From: CAYMJA01 sp964391095
GTDB taxonomy: Bacteria > Patescibacteriota > Minisyncoccia > Minisyncoccales > GWA2-38-27
Direction of reading: 5' to 3'
DNA length: 56,714 nucleotides
Assembly (NCBI GenBank): GCA_964391095.1
Contig: CAYMJA010000004.1
Coordinates: 1 to 56,714, forward strand
Of the stretch, positions 22,561-30,559 are shown one piece after another. Positions within the stretch are counted from its first letter, which is position 1. The number at the start of each line of letters is the position of its first letter. The notes under the pieces were generated by a model that had not been told where the DNA came from, made no database searches, and worked only from the letters and a program-made list of their open reading frames with translations. The position numbers and the translations under genes are program-made.

Positions 22561-23397
22561 TTATATATTAAATAATTTTCTGGCGTTTCGGGTGGTATTT
22601 TCGGCTATTTCCTCATAATTTAGGCCTTTAACCTCAGCAAGTTTTTCAACTATATATCTAACAAAAATAGGTTCGTTGCGTTCTTTGCCCGCCCGGGGCG
22701 GTGTTAAATAAGGGCAATCTGTTTCAATTAAAATTTTCTCTAAGGGAACTTTTTTAATAATTTTATCTAAATTTAATTTAAAAATTATTCCGTTAAAGCC
22801 GAGATAAAATCCCATTTCTAAATACTTCTTTGCCTGTCTCCATTTTCCTGTAAAACAATGAATAACGCCTTTTAATTGTTTAGTATGCTCCGTTTGTAGC
22901 TCGTTAACAATTTCGATTAAATCATCGTGGGCCATTCGGCAGTGAAAAATTACAGGAAGATTTAATTCTCTGGCTAAATTAAGCTGCTTTAACAAAACCT
23001 CTTTTTGCTTTTCTTTAAATGGTTCAAGTTTCTTTTTGGTTTTCGGTCGATAATAATAATCAAGTCCGATTTCTCCAATCGCTACTACTTTTTTTGATTT
23101 AGCTAATTCCCGATATTTCTCTTTGTCAAAATCTTCTCCTTTCGCTGTAAAACCACCCTCTTCAGGATCTGTTTTTATTTTAACTAATCCGGTTTCCAAA
23201 TGAATAGGGTGAAGACCGATTGCTGCGTAAATTCCTTTTTCATATCTCTCGGCAATCTCTACTGCCTTTCTGCTTGTTTCATATTTACTGCCAACATTTA
23301 TGAGCCAGATATTTTCTCTTAGGGTGCGTTTAATAACTTCGTCTAAATCGTCCTTAAAAGCATTAAAATTAAGATGAGCATGAGTATCAATTAGCAT
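22561..23397 (-). CDS. tatD: TatD-family metal-dependent DNase/hydrolase
   Basis: TIM-barrel hydrolase of the TatD family, linked to DNA repair and 3'-5' exonuclease activity. The 278 residues carry DTHAHLNF at the start, AIGLHPIH, GEIGLDYYY, FHCRMAHDDL, HCFTGKW and ETDCPYLTP, which supply the metal ligands. An extra charged stretch near 75-92 (TDPEEGGFTAKGED) departs from the family pattern and may be another small insertion. In CPR genomes tatD often sits downstream of metG; here an accessory gene lies between them. Confidence 0.93.
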   Translation of the reverse strand: MLIDTHAHLNFNAFKDDLDEVIKRTLRENIWLINVGSKYETSRKAVEIAERYEKGIYAAIGLHPIHLETGLVKIKTDPEEGGFTAKGEDFDKEKYRELAKSKKVVAIGEIGLDYYYRPKTKKKLEPFKEKQKEVLLKQLNLARELNLPVIFHCRMAHDDLIEIVNELQTEHTKQLKGVIHCFTGKWRQAKKYLEMGFYLGFNGIIFKLNLDKIIKKVPLEKILIETDCPYLTPPRAGKERNEPIFVRYIVEKLAEVKGLNYEEIAENTTRNARKLFNI

Positions 23398-23449
23398 AGA
23401 TTAAAATCAAAAATTAATTTACTCTTGAATTTAGTATATTTCATTTTAG

Positions 23450-23488
23450 AAAAAAGAAAAAGGGTGATTCCATTTTAAGAAATCACCC
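23450..23488 (-). terminator. Intrinsic terminator of the 23517 gene
   Basis: On the minus strand GGGTGATTTC pairs with GGAATCACCC and is followed by a T-rich run, 29 bases after the stop. Confidence 0.85.
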
Positions 23489-23516
23489 AAATTTTTGGAG
23501 GTCAAGGACCAAGATA

Positions 23517-24407
23517 TTAGCCGAGAAAGCCAGAAGCTGAGCCACAGTCCCGATGGGAATGGCCGCTGGCCCCGATACAGCTGAACTCAGGCCTCCCGAC
23601 ACCCCAGAAGAAGCAAGGGCAGCTGTCAAACAGGTTACTAACACTAGAAAAGTACTCGCAGCCGGCACAATATATGCTAAGATCTCCGTCCTTCTGTAAT
23701 CGCTCAGGATTAACCAATAAGATGGTGCTTACTGCATAAGGACCAAGTCCAAATTCGTTGGAAGAGAACATTACTCGGGCCCTTCGTACTGAACGACCAC
23801 GGTGACGTAGACCTGTTTGGACCGGAATAACTAAGAAATCCCCTGGGGTTTCTTTTTCCAACTTAGCAATGGCCCGTTGAGTTCTCCCAGTCAGGCGCAG
23901 GTATTTTGGACCAAGTTCGCCTTCTTGGTAGTTAAACCAATCCTCACGAGATTGAGCCATTAATTTGGTCATCAAGACCGTAGCATCATTGTAAGAACAG
24001 GCTACTTTGGATGGTTTGGGAATAACAAATAGTCCATCAGCTCCTTCAGGAAGTTTGAAGAAATCTTTGATAATCTCAGCCATTTTATTTACCTGACTGG
24101 CATCAAGCGCTCTAAACTCCTCAATCTGTTGAAGAACAGCAAGTTGGTCAGGAACACTCTTGGGGTGCCAACCTTCGGGATAACCATAAGTTGATTCCAG
24201 TGCTTCATTGGCATAGGGCAACTCACCCAACTTTTGAAGAATAGAAGTGATTTCTCTCTGAAAATCACCTCCTGCCTCAATTACTCTTTGGACACTATCT
24301 CCACCCAGACCGCTTTTACGTAAAGCTGCTTCAAGCAGTTCCTTGACCTTGGCTATTTGGCCATCAGTCATTTTCTCTTGTGGCGTGATCAATGTATCCA
24401 TTGTCAT
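23517..24407 (-). CDS. CPR-type hypothetical protein with variable-looking C-terminus
   Basis: A 296-residue protein. From memory it resembles a multi-copy family in Parcubacteria that has no assigned function. Visible parts are a helical N-terminus (1-130), a conserved middle with GDFLVIPVQTGLRHRGRSVR and SSNEFGLGPYAVSTILLVNPERL, and a last block of about 50 residues rich in Cys, Ser, Tyr, Phe and Asp that ends GSASGFLG. In that block most codons end in T or C, the trace expected where AAY codons were randomised by a diversity-generating retroelement. No reverse transcriptase is in the window. GC is higher than in the neighbours. Two ATGs (24407, 24401) fit the AGGAGG site; 24401 has the better spacing. 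Own promoter and terminator. Confidence 0.65.
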   Translation of the reverse strand: MTMDTLITPQEKMTDGQIAKVKELLEAALRKSGLGGDSVQRVIEAGGDFQREITSILQKLGELPYANEALESTYGYPEGWHPKSVPDQLAVLQQIEEFRALDASQVNKMAEIIKDFFKLPEGADGLFVIPKPSKVACSYNDATVLMTKLMAQSREDWFNYQEGELGPKYLRLTGRTQRAIAKLEKETPGDFLVIPVQTGLRHRGRSVRRARVMFSSNEFGLGPYAVSTILLVNPERLQKDGDLSIYCAGCEYFSSVSNLFDSCPCFFWGVGRPEFSCIGASGHSHRDCGSASGFLG

Positions 24408-24470
24408 CGCCCTCCTTTCTTTTATTGTTAAGGTCCTAGTTCATTTTTGAACCTTTTTCTAATTATTCAG

Positions 24471-24498
24471 ATGATAACAAATTTGGAAGATTTGTCAA
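24471..24498 (-). promoter_or_regulatory. Promoter of the 23517 gene
   Basis: Minus-strand TTGACA (24493-24498), 16-base spacer, TATCAT (24471-24476). A leader hairpin AGGTTCA/TGAACT follows. Confidence 0.65.
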
Positions 24499-24516
24499 GG
24501 ACAGAACAAAAATAAA

Positions 24517-25941
24517 TTAAATTCTGGGAAACAAAACCGTGCTTTTTTTAGTTTTTAGTTGTTTAACTATTTTTTCTGAAGTTTCTGGTAAAAACGGCTT
24601 AAGCATCTGGGCAATAGCAGTTAAAGCAAATAATAAATTATTGATAATGTTCTCTCGATTTTCTGATTTTTCCCAAGGTCGTTCCTTTTCAATATATTTA
24701 TCGCAAAAACTAATCAAATCCCAAATTGAAGCCAAGGCATTATTAAATTTAAAATCATCTAACGCTTTTTTGTATCTCTCCTGCGTATCTTCAATTATCT
24801 TTTGGGATTTGGGATTTGGGATTTGGTCATTAGGATTTATATTCCCTGCCATTGTCAAAACCCTTGCCACTAAATTCCCTAAACCCGAAGCTAAATCTGA
24901 GTTATACCTTGCTTCAAATTTCTCATAAGTAAAATCACCATCTTCTGTTGGAGGTATTTCTCGTAAAAGAAAATATCTTACTGGATCGGTTCCATATTTT
25001 TTAACAAGTTCAAAAGGATCAATAACATTCCCTAAAGATTTTGACATTTTTTGACCATCGGAAGTTAAATATCCGTGAACAAAAATTGTCTTTGGTAAAC
25101 TAAGTTTAGCTGAAAGAATCATCGCAATCCAATATATGCCGTGGAATCTTAAAATCCCCTTGCCTACAATATGCAATTTATTTTCATTTTTTTGCCACCA
25201 TTCTTGAAATTTCTTACTATTTTCTGCATATCCTAAAGCATTGATATAATTGCTTAAAGCGTCAAACCAGGTCCATTGAATCTGATTTGGGTCACCTGGT
25301 ACCGGAATTCCCCAACCGCGGCCACGCTCTGCTGAACGAGAAATACAAATATCCTGAAGTCCAGAATTCATAAAGCTTATAACTTCATTCTTGCGGGTTT
25401 GAGGAATTATTTTGAGTTCATCTTTTTCAACAATCTTTTTTAATTGATCTTGATATTTAGAAAGTTTAAAAAAATAATTTTCTTCTTCCACTAACTCTGG
25501 CTTAGTTTTGTGTTCCGGGCAAAGACCATTCACTAATTCATTTTCTTTGTAAAATTCTTCACAACCAATACAATAAAGACCCCTATATTTCTTTTTATAA
25601 ATATCCTTTTTGCAAGCTAACCAGAACTTCTGAGCTCCTTTAATATGGCGTTCTTCGGTTGTTCTAATAAAATCATCAAAAGATAAATTTAAAGCTTCTT
25701 TCAGGTCGTAAAATTTTTTGGCATTCCTATCAACTAACTTTTTTACACTTATGCCCTCTTTCTCTGCTGCCCGAACATTCTTAAGAGAATTTTCATCTGT
25801 CCCAGTTAAAAAGAAAACATCCTCACCCAAAATCTGATGATATCTGGCAACGACATCTGCTTGAATAATCTCTAAAGCAAATCCTGCGTGTGGAGGCAAG
25901 TTAACATACGGAAGTGCTGTAGAAATATAAAATTTTTTCAT
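24517..25941 (-). CDS. metG: Methionyl-tRNA synthetase
   Basis: Class I synthetase, 474 residues, ending after the anticodon-binding helices without the C-terminal EMAP/tRNA-binding domain. The HIGH motif is degenerate (NLPPHAGFALE); a zinc-type CIGCEEFYKENELVNGLCPEH follows near 125; KMSKSLGNVIDPF is near 297. A GGGATTT heptamer triplet is translated as KSQIPNP-type residues between the catalytic part and the anticodon helices. It is transcribed opposite to the Gre-like gene, with which it shares the upstream gap. No SD is visible. Confidence 0.95.
   Translation of the reverse strand: MKKFYISTALPYVNLPPHAGFALEIIQADVVARYHQILGEDVFFLTGTDENSLKNVRAAEKEGISVKKLVDRNAKKFYDLKEALNLSFDDFIRTTEERHIKGAQKFWLACKKDIYKKKYRGLYCIGCEEFYKENELVNGLCPEHKTKPELVEEENYFFKLSKYQDQLKKIVEKDELKIIPQTRKNEVISFMNSGLQDICISRSAERGRGWGIPVPGDPNQIQWTWFDALSNYINALGYAENSKKFQEWWQKNENKLHIVGKGILRFHGIYWIAMILSAKLSLPKTIFVHGYLTSDGQKMSKSLGNVIDPFELVKKYGTDPVRYFLLREIPPTEDGDFTYEKFEARYNSDLASGLGNLVARVLTMAGNINPNDQIPNPKSQKIIEDTQERYKKALDDFKFNNALASIWDLISFCDKYIEKERPWEKSENRENIINNLLFALTAIAQMLKPFLPETSEKIVKQLKTKKSTVLFPRI
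24804..24824 (-). repeat. GGGATTT heptamer x3 inside metG
   Basis: Three perfect tandem units, 21 bases, which read on the coding strand as part of DQIPNPKSQK. The same heptamer fills a loop of argS. Confidence 0.8.
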
Positions 25942-26024
25942 AATCTTAAAAGGAGGTTTAAGCCTCCTTCAATTTTATCATAATTTCAATTTCTAATCTA
26001 TCTTTATCAAGGATATTTAGAAAT

Positions 26025-26053
26025 TTGACAAATATTTAGAAATTTGTTAAATA
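26025..26053 (+). promoter_or_regulatory. Promoter of the Gre-like gene
   Basis: TTGACA (26025-26030), 17-base spacer, TAAATA (26048-26053). The boxes lie in a near-tandem ATATTTAGAAATTTG repeat. Confidence 0.5.
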
Positions 26054-26101
26054 GAATAGTTGTAAATTAGCATCTTAATAATTAAATAAAGGAGGTAAAA
26101 A

Positions 26102-26569
26102 ATGGATTATCTTTTTTTGCCAGAAGACCTAAAAATGCTTGATGAAAAAATTAACGGAATTAACGAAAGAGTGAAAAAGGCCTTAAAAAGAATTGGAGAC
26201 AGTTGTGATGGTGGAGATAGTTGGCACGATAATTTTTCTTTTGAACAAGCGCAGCGAGACGCGGAAATGTGGTCGAACCAACTACGTGCGTTAATAGCCG
26301 TAAAAAATAATGCGAAGGTGGTGTACCCCGAAGATTTCAGAAGAGACAAGGTAAATATTGGTAAAACCGTTACAACTAAATACGAAGGCGATGACAGCAC
26401 AATGACATTCCGGGTAGGAAGTTATATGGTTTTAAACAAAGAAAAAAGCAACGCGATTTCATATAAGACACCATTGGTAAAAGCTATTTTAGGGGCAAAA
26501 GTTGGCGAAATTAGGGAAGCAAGGATAGCAGGAAAGAATAAAAAAATAAAAATTGTTCAAATTAAATAA
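26102..26569 (+). CDS. GreA/GreB-like transcription cleavage factor paralog
   Basis: 155 residues with the Gre layout: an N-terminal coiled coil (about 8-75) and a C-terminal FKBP-like domain (VNIGKTVTTKYEGDDSTMTFRV to the end) that binds RNA polymerase. At the coil tip, where GreA has two acidic residues in a LSENAEY-type motif, this protein has DSWHDNFSFEQAQRD, so acidic residues are present but the motif differs. The normal greA is at 51928. SD AAAGGAGG lies six bases before ATG, and it has its own promoter and terminator. It could be an antagonistic Gre-type regulator (as Gfh1 or Rnk are) rather than a cleavage factor. Confidence 0.78.
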   Translation: MDYLFLPEDLKMLDEKINGINERVKKALKRIGDSCDGGDSWHDNFSFEQAQRDAEMWSNQLRALIAVKNNAKVVYPEDFRRDKVNIGKTVTTKYEGDDSTMTFRVGSYMVLNKEKSNAISYKTPLVKAILGAKVGEIREARIAGKNKKIKIVQIK

Positions 26570-26572
26570 AAA

Positions 26573-26607
26573 ACGCGAGAGACAAAAATAACTCCCGTGT
26601 TTTTTTT
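26573..26607. terminator. Bidirectional intrinsic terminator
   Basis: ACGCGAGAG pairs with CTCCCGTGT (one wobble, one mismatch). T runs follow on both strands, so it can serve the Gre-like gene and the Nudix gene at 26621. Confidence 0.8.
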
Positions 26608-26620
26608 ACTTAGCTGTTTA

Positions 26621-27058
26621 TCAAATATTTAATAAATCTATAAGCTCAAAAGCTTTTTTAAGAACATTCTTTGTCTTTTTAGTAAGATTATACTTCTTAA
26701 TTTCATCTCTGGTGGTCCAAACAAATGCCTGGTGTTCATGGCTTAATTGCACTTTGCAATTACCCATGGGTATTACTAAAAAATTTATTTGGGTAGAATC
26801 TCGAATTTCGCTTTGTTTTTCAATTTGGTAATCAAAAACTGAAAAGGGCATAACAATCCTAACATGAAGTCCAGTTTCTTCCTTGATTTCCCGCAGTAAA
26901 GAAATCTCTGATTCTTCTAACGGTTCTCTTTTGCCACTTGGTAATTCCCACATATTTGGAAAGATTTCCTCATTTAGATTCCGTTGAATAATTAAAACTT
27001 TATTATTCTTAATGACCACTCCTGCTACAACTATCTTTTGAATAATTCTTTTATTCAT
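26621..27058 (-). CDS. Nudix hydrolase
   Basis: 145-residue Nudix-fold pyrophosphatase. The box is complete: G-KREPL-E-ESEISLL-REIKEETGL near residue 42-64. It begins KIVVAGVVIKNNKVLIIQRN, as in MutT/NudA-type housecleaning enzymes. It is the last gene of a three-gene operon after the Gfo/Idh and DegT genes, coupled through a four-base overlap, so its substrate may be a nucleotide sugar or an NDP by-product of that pathway. Confidence 0.9.
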   Translation of the reverse strand: MNKRIIQKIVVAGVVIKNNKVLIIQRNLNEEIFPNMWELPSGKREPLEESEISLLREIKEETGLHVRIVMPFSVFDYQIEKQSEIRDSTQINFLVIPMGNCKVQLSHEHQAFVWTTRDEIKKYNLTKKTKNVLKKAFELIDLLNI

Positions 27059-28317
27059 AATAAATCGCGATAATTATTAATTACTTTTCTAATTCCGCGG
27101 ATATAAAGGTCTACAATCTTAGAATCTTTTTTGGATGCCCAAACTGGAATTTTAATCGCATTCTTATAAAACTTTTCTGCTCTTGGAAAATCACCGGATT
27201 TATAAGAAAATGGGTTTGTTTTATAAATAGGGAACAATTTGTCTGGGTTTTGGAAAAGTGGCAAGAGGTTTAATGGGGAGGTGGAATGAGGACGGTCTAT
27301 CTCGATTAACCCTTCTGCTTGTAGAGCATTAAAAAACTTCTCTATGGGTAAACCTTCTATTTCCTCTGATTTATATTGGAATATGAAATTATACCACGAT
27401 GGCTTGATGTCAGACGAAATTTTGGGCATAGTTAACCCTTTCATTTTACCCAGCTCATTAATAATTTTTTTTGCGAAAAAAGCCTTTATGCTCAAATACC
27501 TATTTAAATTTCTGAATAGTTCAAAGGCTATTGCGATTGCCAAGGGGTGAGCTCTGTATTTTAACCCCATTCCAGTAACGGCGTATTTAGAAAGAGGATG
27601 GGTTTGAGGAATTTCTTGCAAACATCTTTTGTTGTAGTGTCCTAAGAGTAAGGCTTTATAATAAAACTCTTTATTATTAGTTAACAGAATCCCACCCTCT
27701 CCACCGCTGACAATCTTTGCCCCCTGCAAGCTCCACACCGCTAGGTCCCCAAAAGATCCCACTACTTTCCTCTTATATTGGGCACCGTGTGCGTGAGAAC
27801 AATCCTCTAAAAACAATAAGTTATTTTCTTTGCAGATTCTTACAATTTTATCCATCTGACAAGGAACTCCCCACATATGAGTAATGATTACTCCTTTTGT
27901 TTTGGAAGTTATTTTTTTCCTGATCTCATCTGGCTCAATATTGCCATTTTCGTCACAATCGCATAGCACTGGTTTGGCACCAGTAAAGAGAAGGGGGGTA
28001 ACAGTAGCAAAAAAAGTATAAGCCGGACAGATTACTTCGTCGTCTTTTTTGAATCCAGCGGCAACAAACATCGAGTGGATGGCGTTTGTTCCAGAATTAC
28101 ACAAAAGAGCATATTTTCTATTATGATACTTCGCGAAAGCATTCTCAAATTCTAAAAAAACACCACTTCGATTATAAATCGAGATAGTTTTATAAAGTTG
28201 TTTTATAACGGCTTTTTCTATTCGATCTGTTATTGATGGCCAAATAAAATGTGGACCTTTTTGTTTAATAGTTTTCGGACCACCCAAAATCGCTAACACT
28301 GATTTTTTTGCTTTCAT
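27055..28317 (-). CDS. DegT/DnrJ/EryC1/StrS-family PLP aminotransferase
   Basis: Sugar aminotransferase fold, 420 residues. FAKYHNRKYALLCNSGTNAIHS near 60 binds the cofactor phosphate, LLFLEDCSHAHGA near 168 holds the ring-binding Asp, and SLQGAKIVSGGEGG near 195 contains the PLP lysine. The SLQGAK form recalls the AHBA-synthase/kanosamine branch rather than the more common SFHPTK form. It overlaps the Gfo/Idh gene by ATGA. A dehydrogenase plus DegT pair typically makes a keto-sugar and then aminates it, giving an amino sugar for surface glycans. Confidence 0.92.
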   Translation of the reverse strand: MKAKKSVLAILGGPKTIKQKGPHFIWPSITDRIEKAVIKQLYKTISIYNRSGVFLEFENAFAKYHNRKYALLCNSGTNAIHSMFVAAGFKKDDEVICPAYTFFATVTPLLFTGAKPVLCDCDENGNIEPDEIRKKITSKTKGVIITHMWGVPCQMDKIVRICKENNLLFLEDCSHAHGAQYKRKVVGSFGDLAVWSLQGAKIVSGGEGGILLTNNKEFYYKALLLGHYNKRCLQEIPQTHPLSKYAVTGMGLKYRAHPLAIAIAFELFRNLNRYLSIKAFFAKKIINELGKMKGLTMPKISSDIKPSWYNFIFQYKSEEIEGLPIEKFFNALQAEGLIEIDRPHSTSPLNLLPLFQNPDKLFPIYKTNPFSYKSGDFPRAEKFYKNAIKIPVWASKKDSKIVDLYIRGIRKVINNYRDLL

Positions 28318-29333
28318 AATTCCAAAAAATCTTTTGGGTTGATATATCTGTTTTCCCTTGTTGACTTATAAGCTGCTTCAATAAAAGCTAAATGATTAAA
28401 ATGGAATTCTGGACTGGTAATATTTTCTTTGTTTCCCCGAACTACCTGTACAAAATAACCAAGCTGATCTTGAGCTGCCGAGGGCCAGCTATATTTCCTT
28501 GTAAGTGATTCTAGTAATTCTCCACTTGAGGAACGACGTTCAATTTTCCCTCGCTCTATATGAATAGAACCCCTTGTGCCATATACATCAATAAATTCCT
28601 TTTTAGGCGGTATAACTCTTGAAACAAATAGAGATCCCCAAAATTTTTTCTTGCTATAACGAAAAATAACTCTGGCAGTATCTTCAGCATCGTAGATAAA
28701 ATTTTCTTTCGCTGCAAACGAAATCTCTGCAAAAACCCTATCTGGTAGTCCAAAATACCACATCAAAAGATCAATTATATGATAGCCCATATCAATTAAG
28801 CACCCCCCTCCCGCTAATTCTTTTTTGCCCCGCCATCCTTCATAAGGTTTTTCTATAAAGAGGGTATATTGTAATTCGATATAGAAAGGTCTCCCAATTT
28901 TATTAATGAGTTGAAAAAAGGTGGAATAAATAGGGTTAAATCTTCTTTGTAAGGTGGTAACAATTTTAACATTATTTTCCTCGGCAAGGGTTTTTAATTC
29001 CCTAGCCATTTCCAAAGACGTAGCAAAAGGTTTTTCTTTAAAGACATGTATTTTATTAATAATAGCTCTTTTTGTAATTTCGTAATGGGTATAGTGAGGA
29101 GTAGCCACAACAATAAAATCCATTTTCTGTTTTTTTAACAAATTATCAAAACTAGTATAGACTTTTACTTCTTTGTTGTTTTTTAAGAAAGGTTTTAGCT
29201 TATTTTTATCGATATCAACAACGCCGACTAATTCAACATCTGATGATTTTTTTATGGCCGGAAGATGATCTTCTAATGACTGGTGACCCATTCCGACAAC
29301 CCCGACCCTCAGTTTTCTATTTGTTATTTGCAT
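28314..29333 (-). CDS. Gfo/Idh/MocA-family oxidoreductase
   Basis: NAD(P)-dependent sugar dehydrogenase, 339 residues. The N-terminal Rossmann fold has VGVVGMGHQSLEDHLPAIKK, then FIVVATPHYTHYE and the family Lys in VFKEKPFATSLEMA near 98. The C-terminal half holds GGCLIDMGYHIIDLLMWYFG, with the usual Asp and His. It is the first gene of the operon with the DegT aminotransferase and the Nudix hydrolase. It probably oxidises a nucleotide sugar before amination. The substrate is unknown. Confidence 0.92.
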   Translation of the reverse strand: MQITNRKLRVGVVGMGHQSLEDHLPAIKKSSDVELVGVVDIDKNKLKPFLKNNKEVKVYTSFDNLLKKQKMDFIVVATPHYTHYEITKRAIINKIHVFKEKPFATSLEMARELKTLAEENNVKIVTTLQRRFNPIYSTFFQLINKIGRPFYIELQYTLFIEKPYEGWRGKKELAGGGCLIDMGYHIIDLLMWYFGLPDRVFAEISFAAKENFIYDAEDTARVIFRYSKKKFWGSLFVSRVIPPKKEFIDVYGTRGSIHIERGKIERRSSSGELLESLTRKYSWPSAAQDQLGYFVQVVRGNKENITSPEFHFNHLAFIEAAYKSTRENRYINPKDFLEL

Positions 29334-29393
29334 ACGTAAATATATTAATAAAGAAAGCTTCTTGTCACAAATTTCTTATATTAAATCTAAAAT

Positions 29394-29448
29394 AAAAAAG
29401 GTCATAAAATTTTAGAGACACCAAGACTCTTTTCACTATACTATGACC
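29394..29448 (-). terminator. Terminator at the end of the AI-2E family gene
   Basis: GGTCATA and TATGACC arms lie about 35 bases apart, with an inner AGAGTC/GTGTCTCT hairpin; on the minus strand a T run follows. The 5' arm overlaps the last codons of the gene. Confidence 0.55.
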
Positions 29449-30464
29449 GTTTTTTGGTCTCTTTTCTTTTGGAGAAATTCTTTAAGAAATTCAAATAATA
29501 TTCCGGCTAAAGGAATAGCTAAAAAAGCCCCTAAAATTCCCCAAAGCTTTCCACCGACAATTAAGGCAATAACCACCACAACCGGAGAAATACCAATGAT
29601 TTTCTTCATTAATAGCGGAGATAGAACATTACCCTCAATTTGCTGAATTAAGAAAAAAACAATTAAAACAAAGACCGCTTTCAGCATTTCTGTTGGAAAA
29701 ATAATTAAGAAAAGCAAAATTGCTGTAAAAAGGGGTCCAATATAAGGGATAAAATTAAAGACCCCGGCAAACAACCCTAAGGCAAGGGGATATTTAATAT
29801 CAAAAAGTAAAAATGTAATACAAGAAGCTATTCCTACAAATAAACAAGCTATTATTCTTGCCCCAAACCAGCCAGCGACCTTTTTCTGACATCTTTCCCA
29901 AAGGTTCAAAACATAGCTCTCGTACTTTTTTGGGAAAAAAAGGACCAAGGTTTTCTCGACTGCTTTTTCTTCAAGAGAAAGAAAAACAGCAATAGTAATA
30001 ATACCCAAAAATGAAAAAAATCCGCCAAAGACAACAAACAAAACATTAAAAATGTTATCTGCCATTTTCTCTAAAGTAGTTCCAATGCTTTCTATAAAAG
30101 TTTCCATGTTCTCAAATGCCTGAAATCCAAGCCCCTTCAAAGGAGGAGAAATTTTCTCAAAATACTGAGGAAACGATTCTAAAAATAGACGAATTTCAGA
30201 AGCAAATAAGGGAACGACTAAATAAACTAAAAAACTAAAAATCCCAAAAAAACCGAAATATACCAGAATAATGCCAACAATCCGTGAAATTTTTCTTTTT
30301 TGGAGAAAATTAATAACTGGATTAAACAAAATTGAAATCGTTAAAGCAAAAATAAACCAGACAATAATATCCCTAATTGAATAAACAATGTAAAAACAAA
30401 GAACAACAAGAGAAATTTTTAGGATTGTTCTCCAAGATATGTCTAATATTTTTTCGCTATCCAT
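29436..30464 (-). CDS. AI-2E (PerM/TqsA)-family membrane transporter
   Basis: Integral membrane protein of about 342 residues with seven to eight helices and the family pattern: paired N-terminal helices (VVLCFYIVYSIRDIIVWFIF, LTISILFNPVINFL), a soluble central segment, then VFNFIPYIGPLFTAILL near 240 and GKLWGILGAFLAIPLAG near 310. Members export small molecules or ions; autoinducer-2 transport is documented for only a few. ATG at 30464 is preferred over an in-frame TTG at 30485 that already lies in the palindromic repeat. The gene ends inside its own terminator. Confidence 0.9.
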   Translation of the reverse strand: MDSEKILDISWRTILKISLVVLCFYIVYSIRDIIVWFIFALTISILFNPVINFLQKRKISRIVGIILVYFGFFGIFSFLVYLVVPLFASEIRLFLESFPQYFEKISPPLKGLGFQAFENMETFIESIGTTLEKMADNIFNVLFVVFGGFFSFLGIITIAVFLSLEEKAVEKTLVLFFPKKYESYVLNLWERCQKKVAGWFGARIIACLFVGIASCITFLLFDIKYPLALGLFAGVFNFIPYIGPLFTAILLFLIIFPTEMLKAVFVLIVFFLIQQIEGNVLSPLLMKKIIGISPVVVVIALIVGGKLWGILGAFLAIPLAGILFEFLKEFLQKKRDQKTVIV

Positions 30465-30477
30465 AAGTGCTTCGCTT

Positions 30478-30559
30478 AAAATCAAAAATCAAAATGCAAA
30501 AATCAAAATTTAAAATTTTTGATTTTTAATATGTAATTTTGATATTTGATATTTGATAT
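30478..30559. repeat. Intergenic palindromic element, TTTGATA family, copy 2
   Basis: Nearly the same 85-base sequence as 6990-7080, ending in three TTTGATA heptamers. It fills the whole space between the M16 peptidase stop and the AI-2E-family start. Confidence 0.75.

Noticed and set aside
23483..23668. Frameshift at the end of the 23517 gene (alternative frame with an Ala/Ser-rich end)
   Set aside because: The main frame ends with GSASGFLG, which fits the family end as I remember it; the other frame has no family marks.
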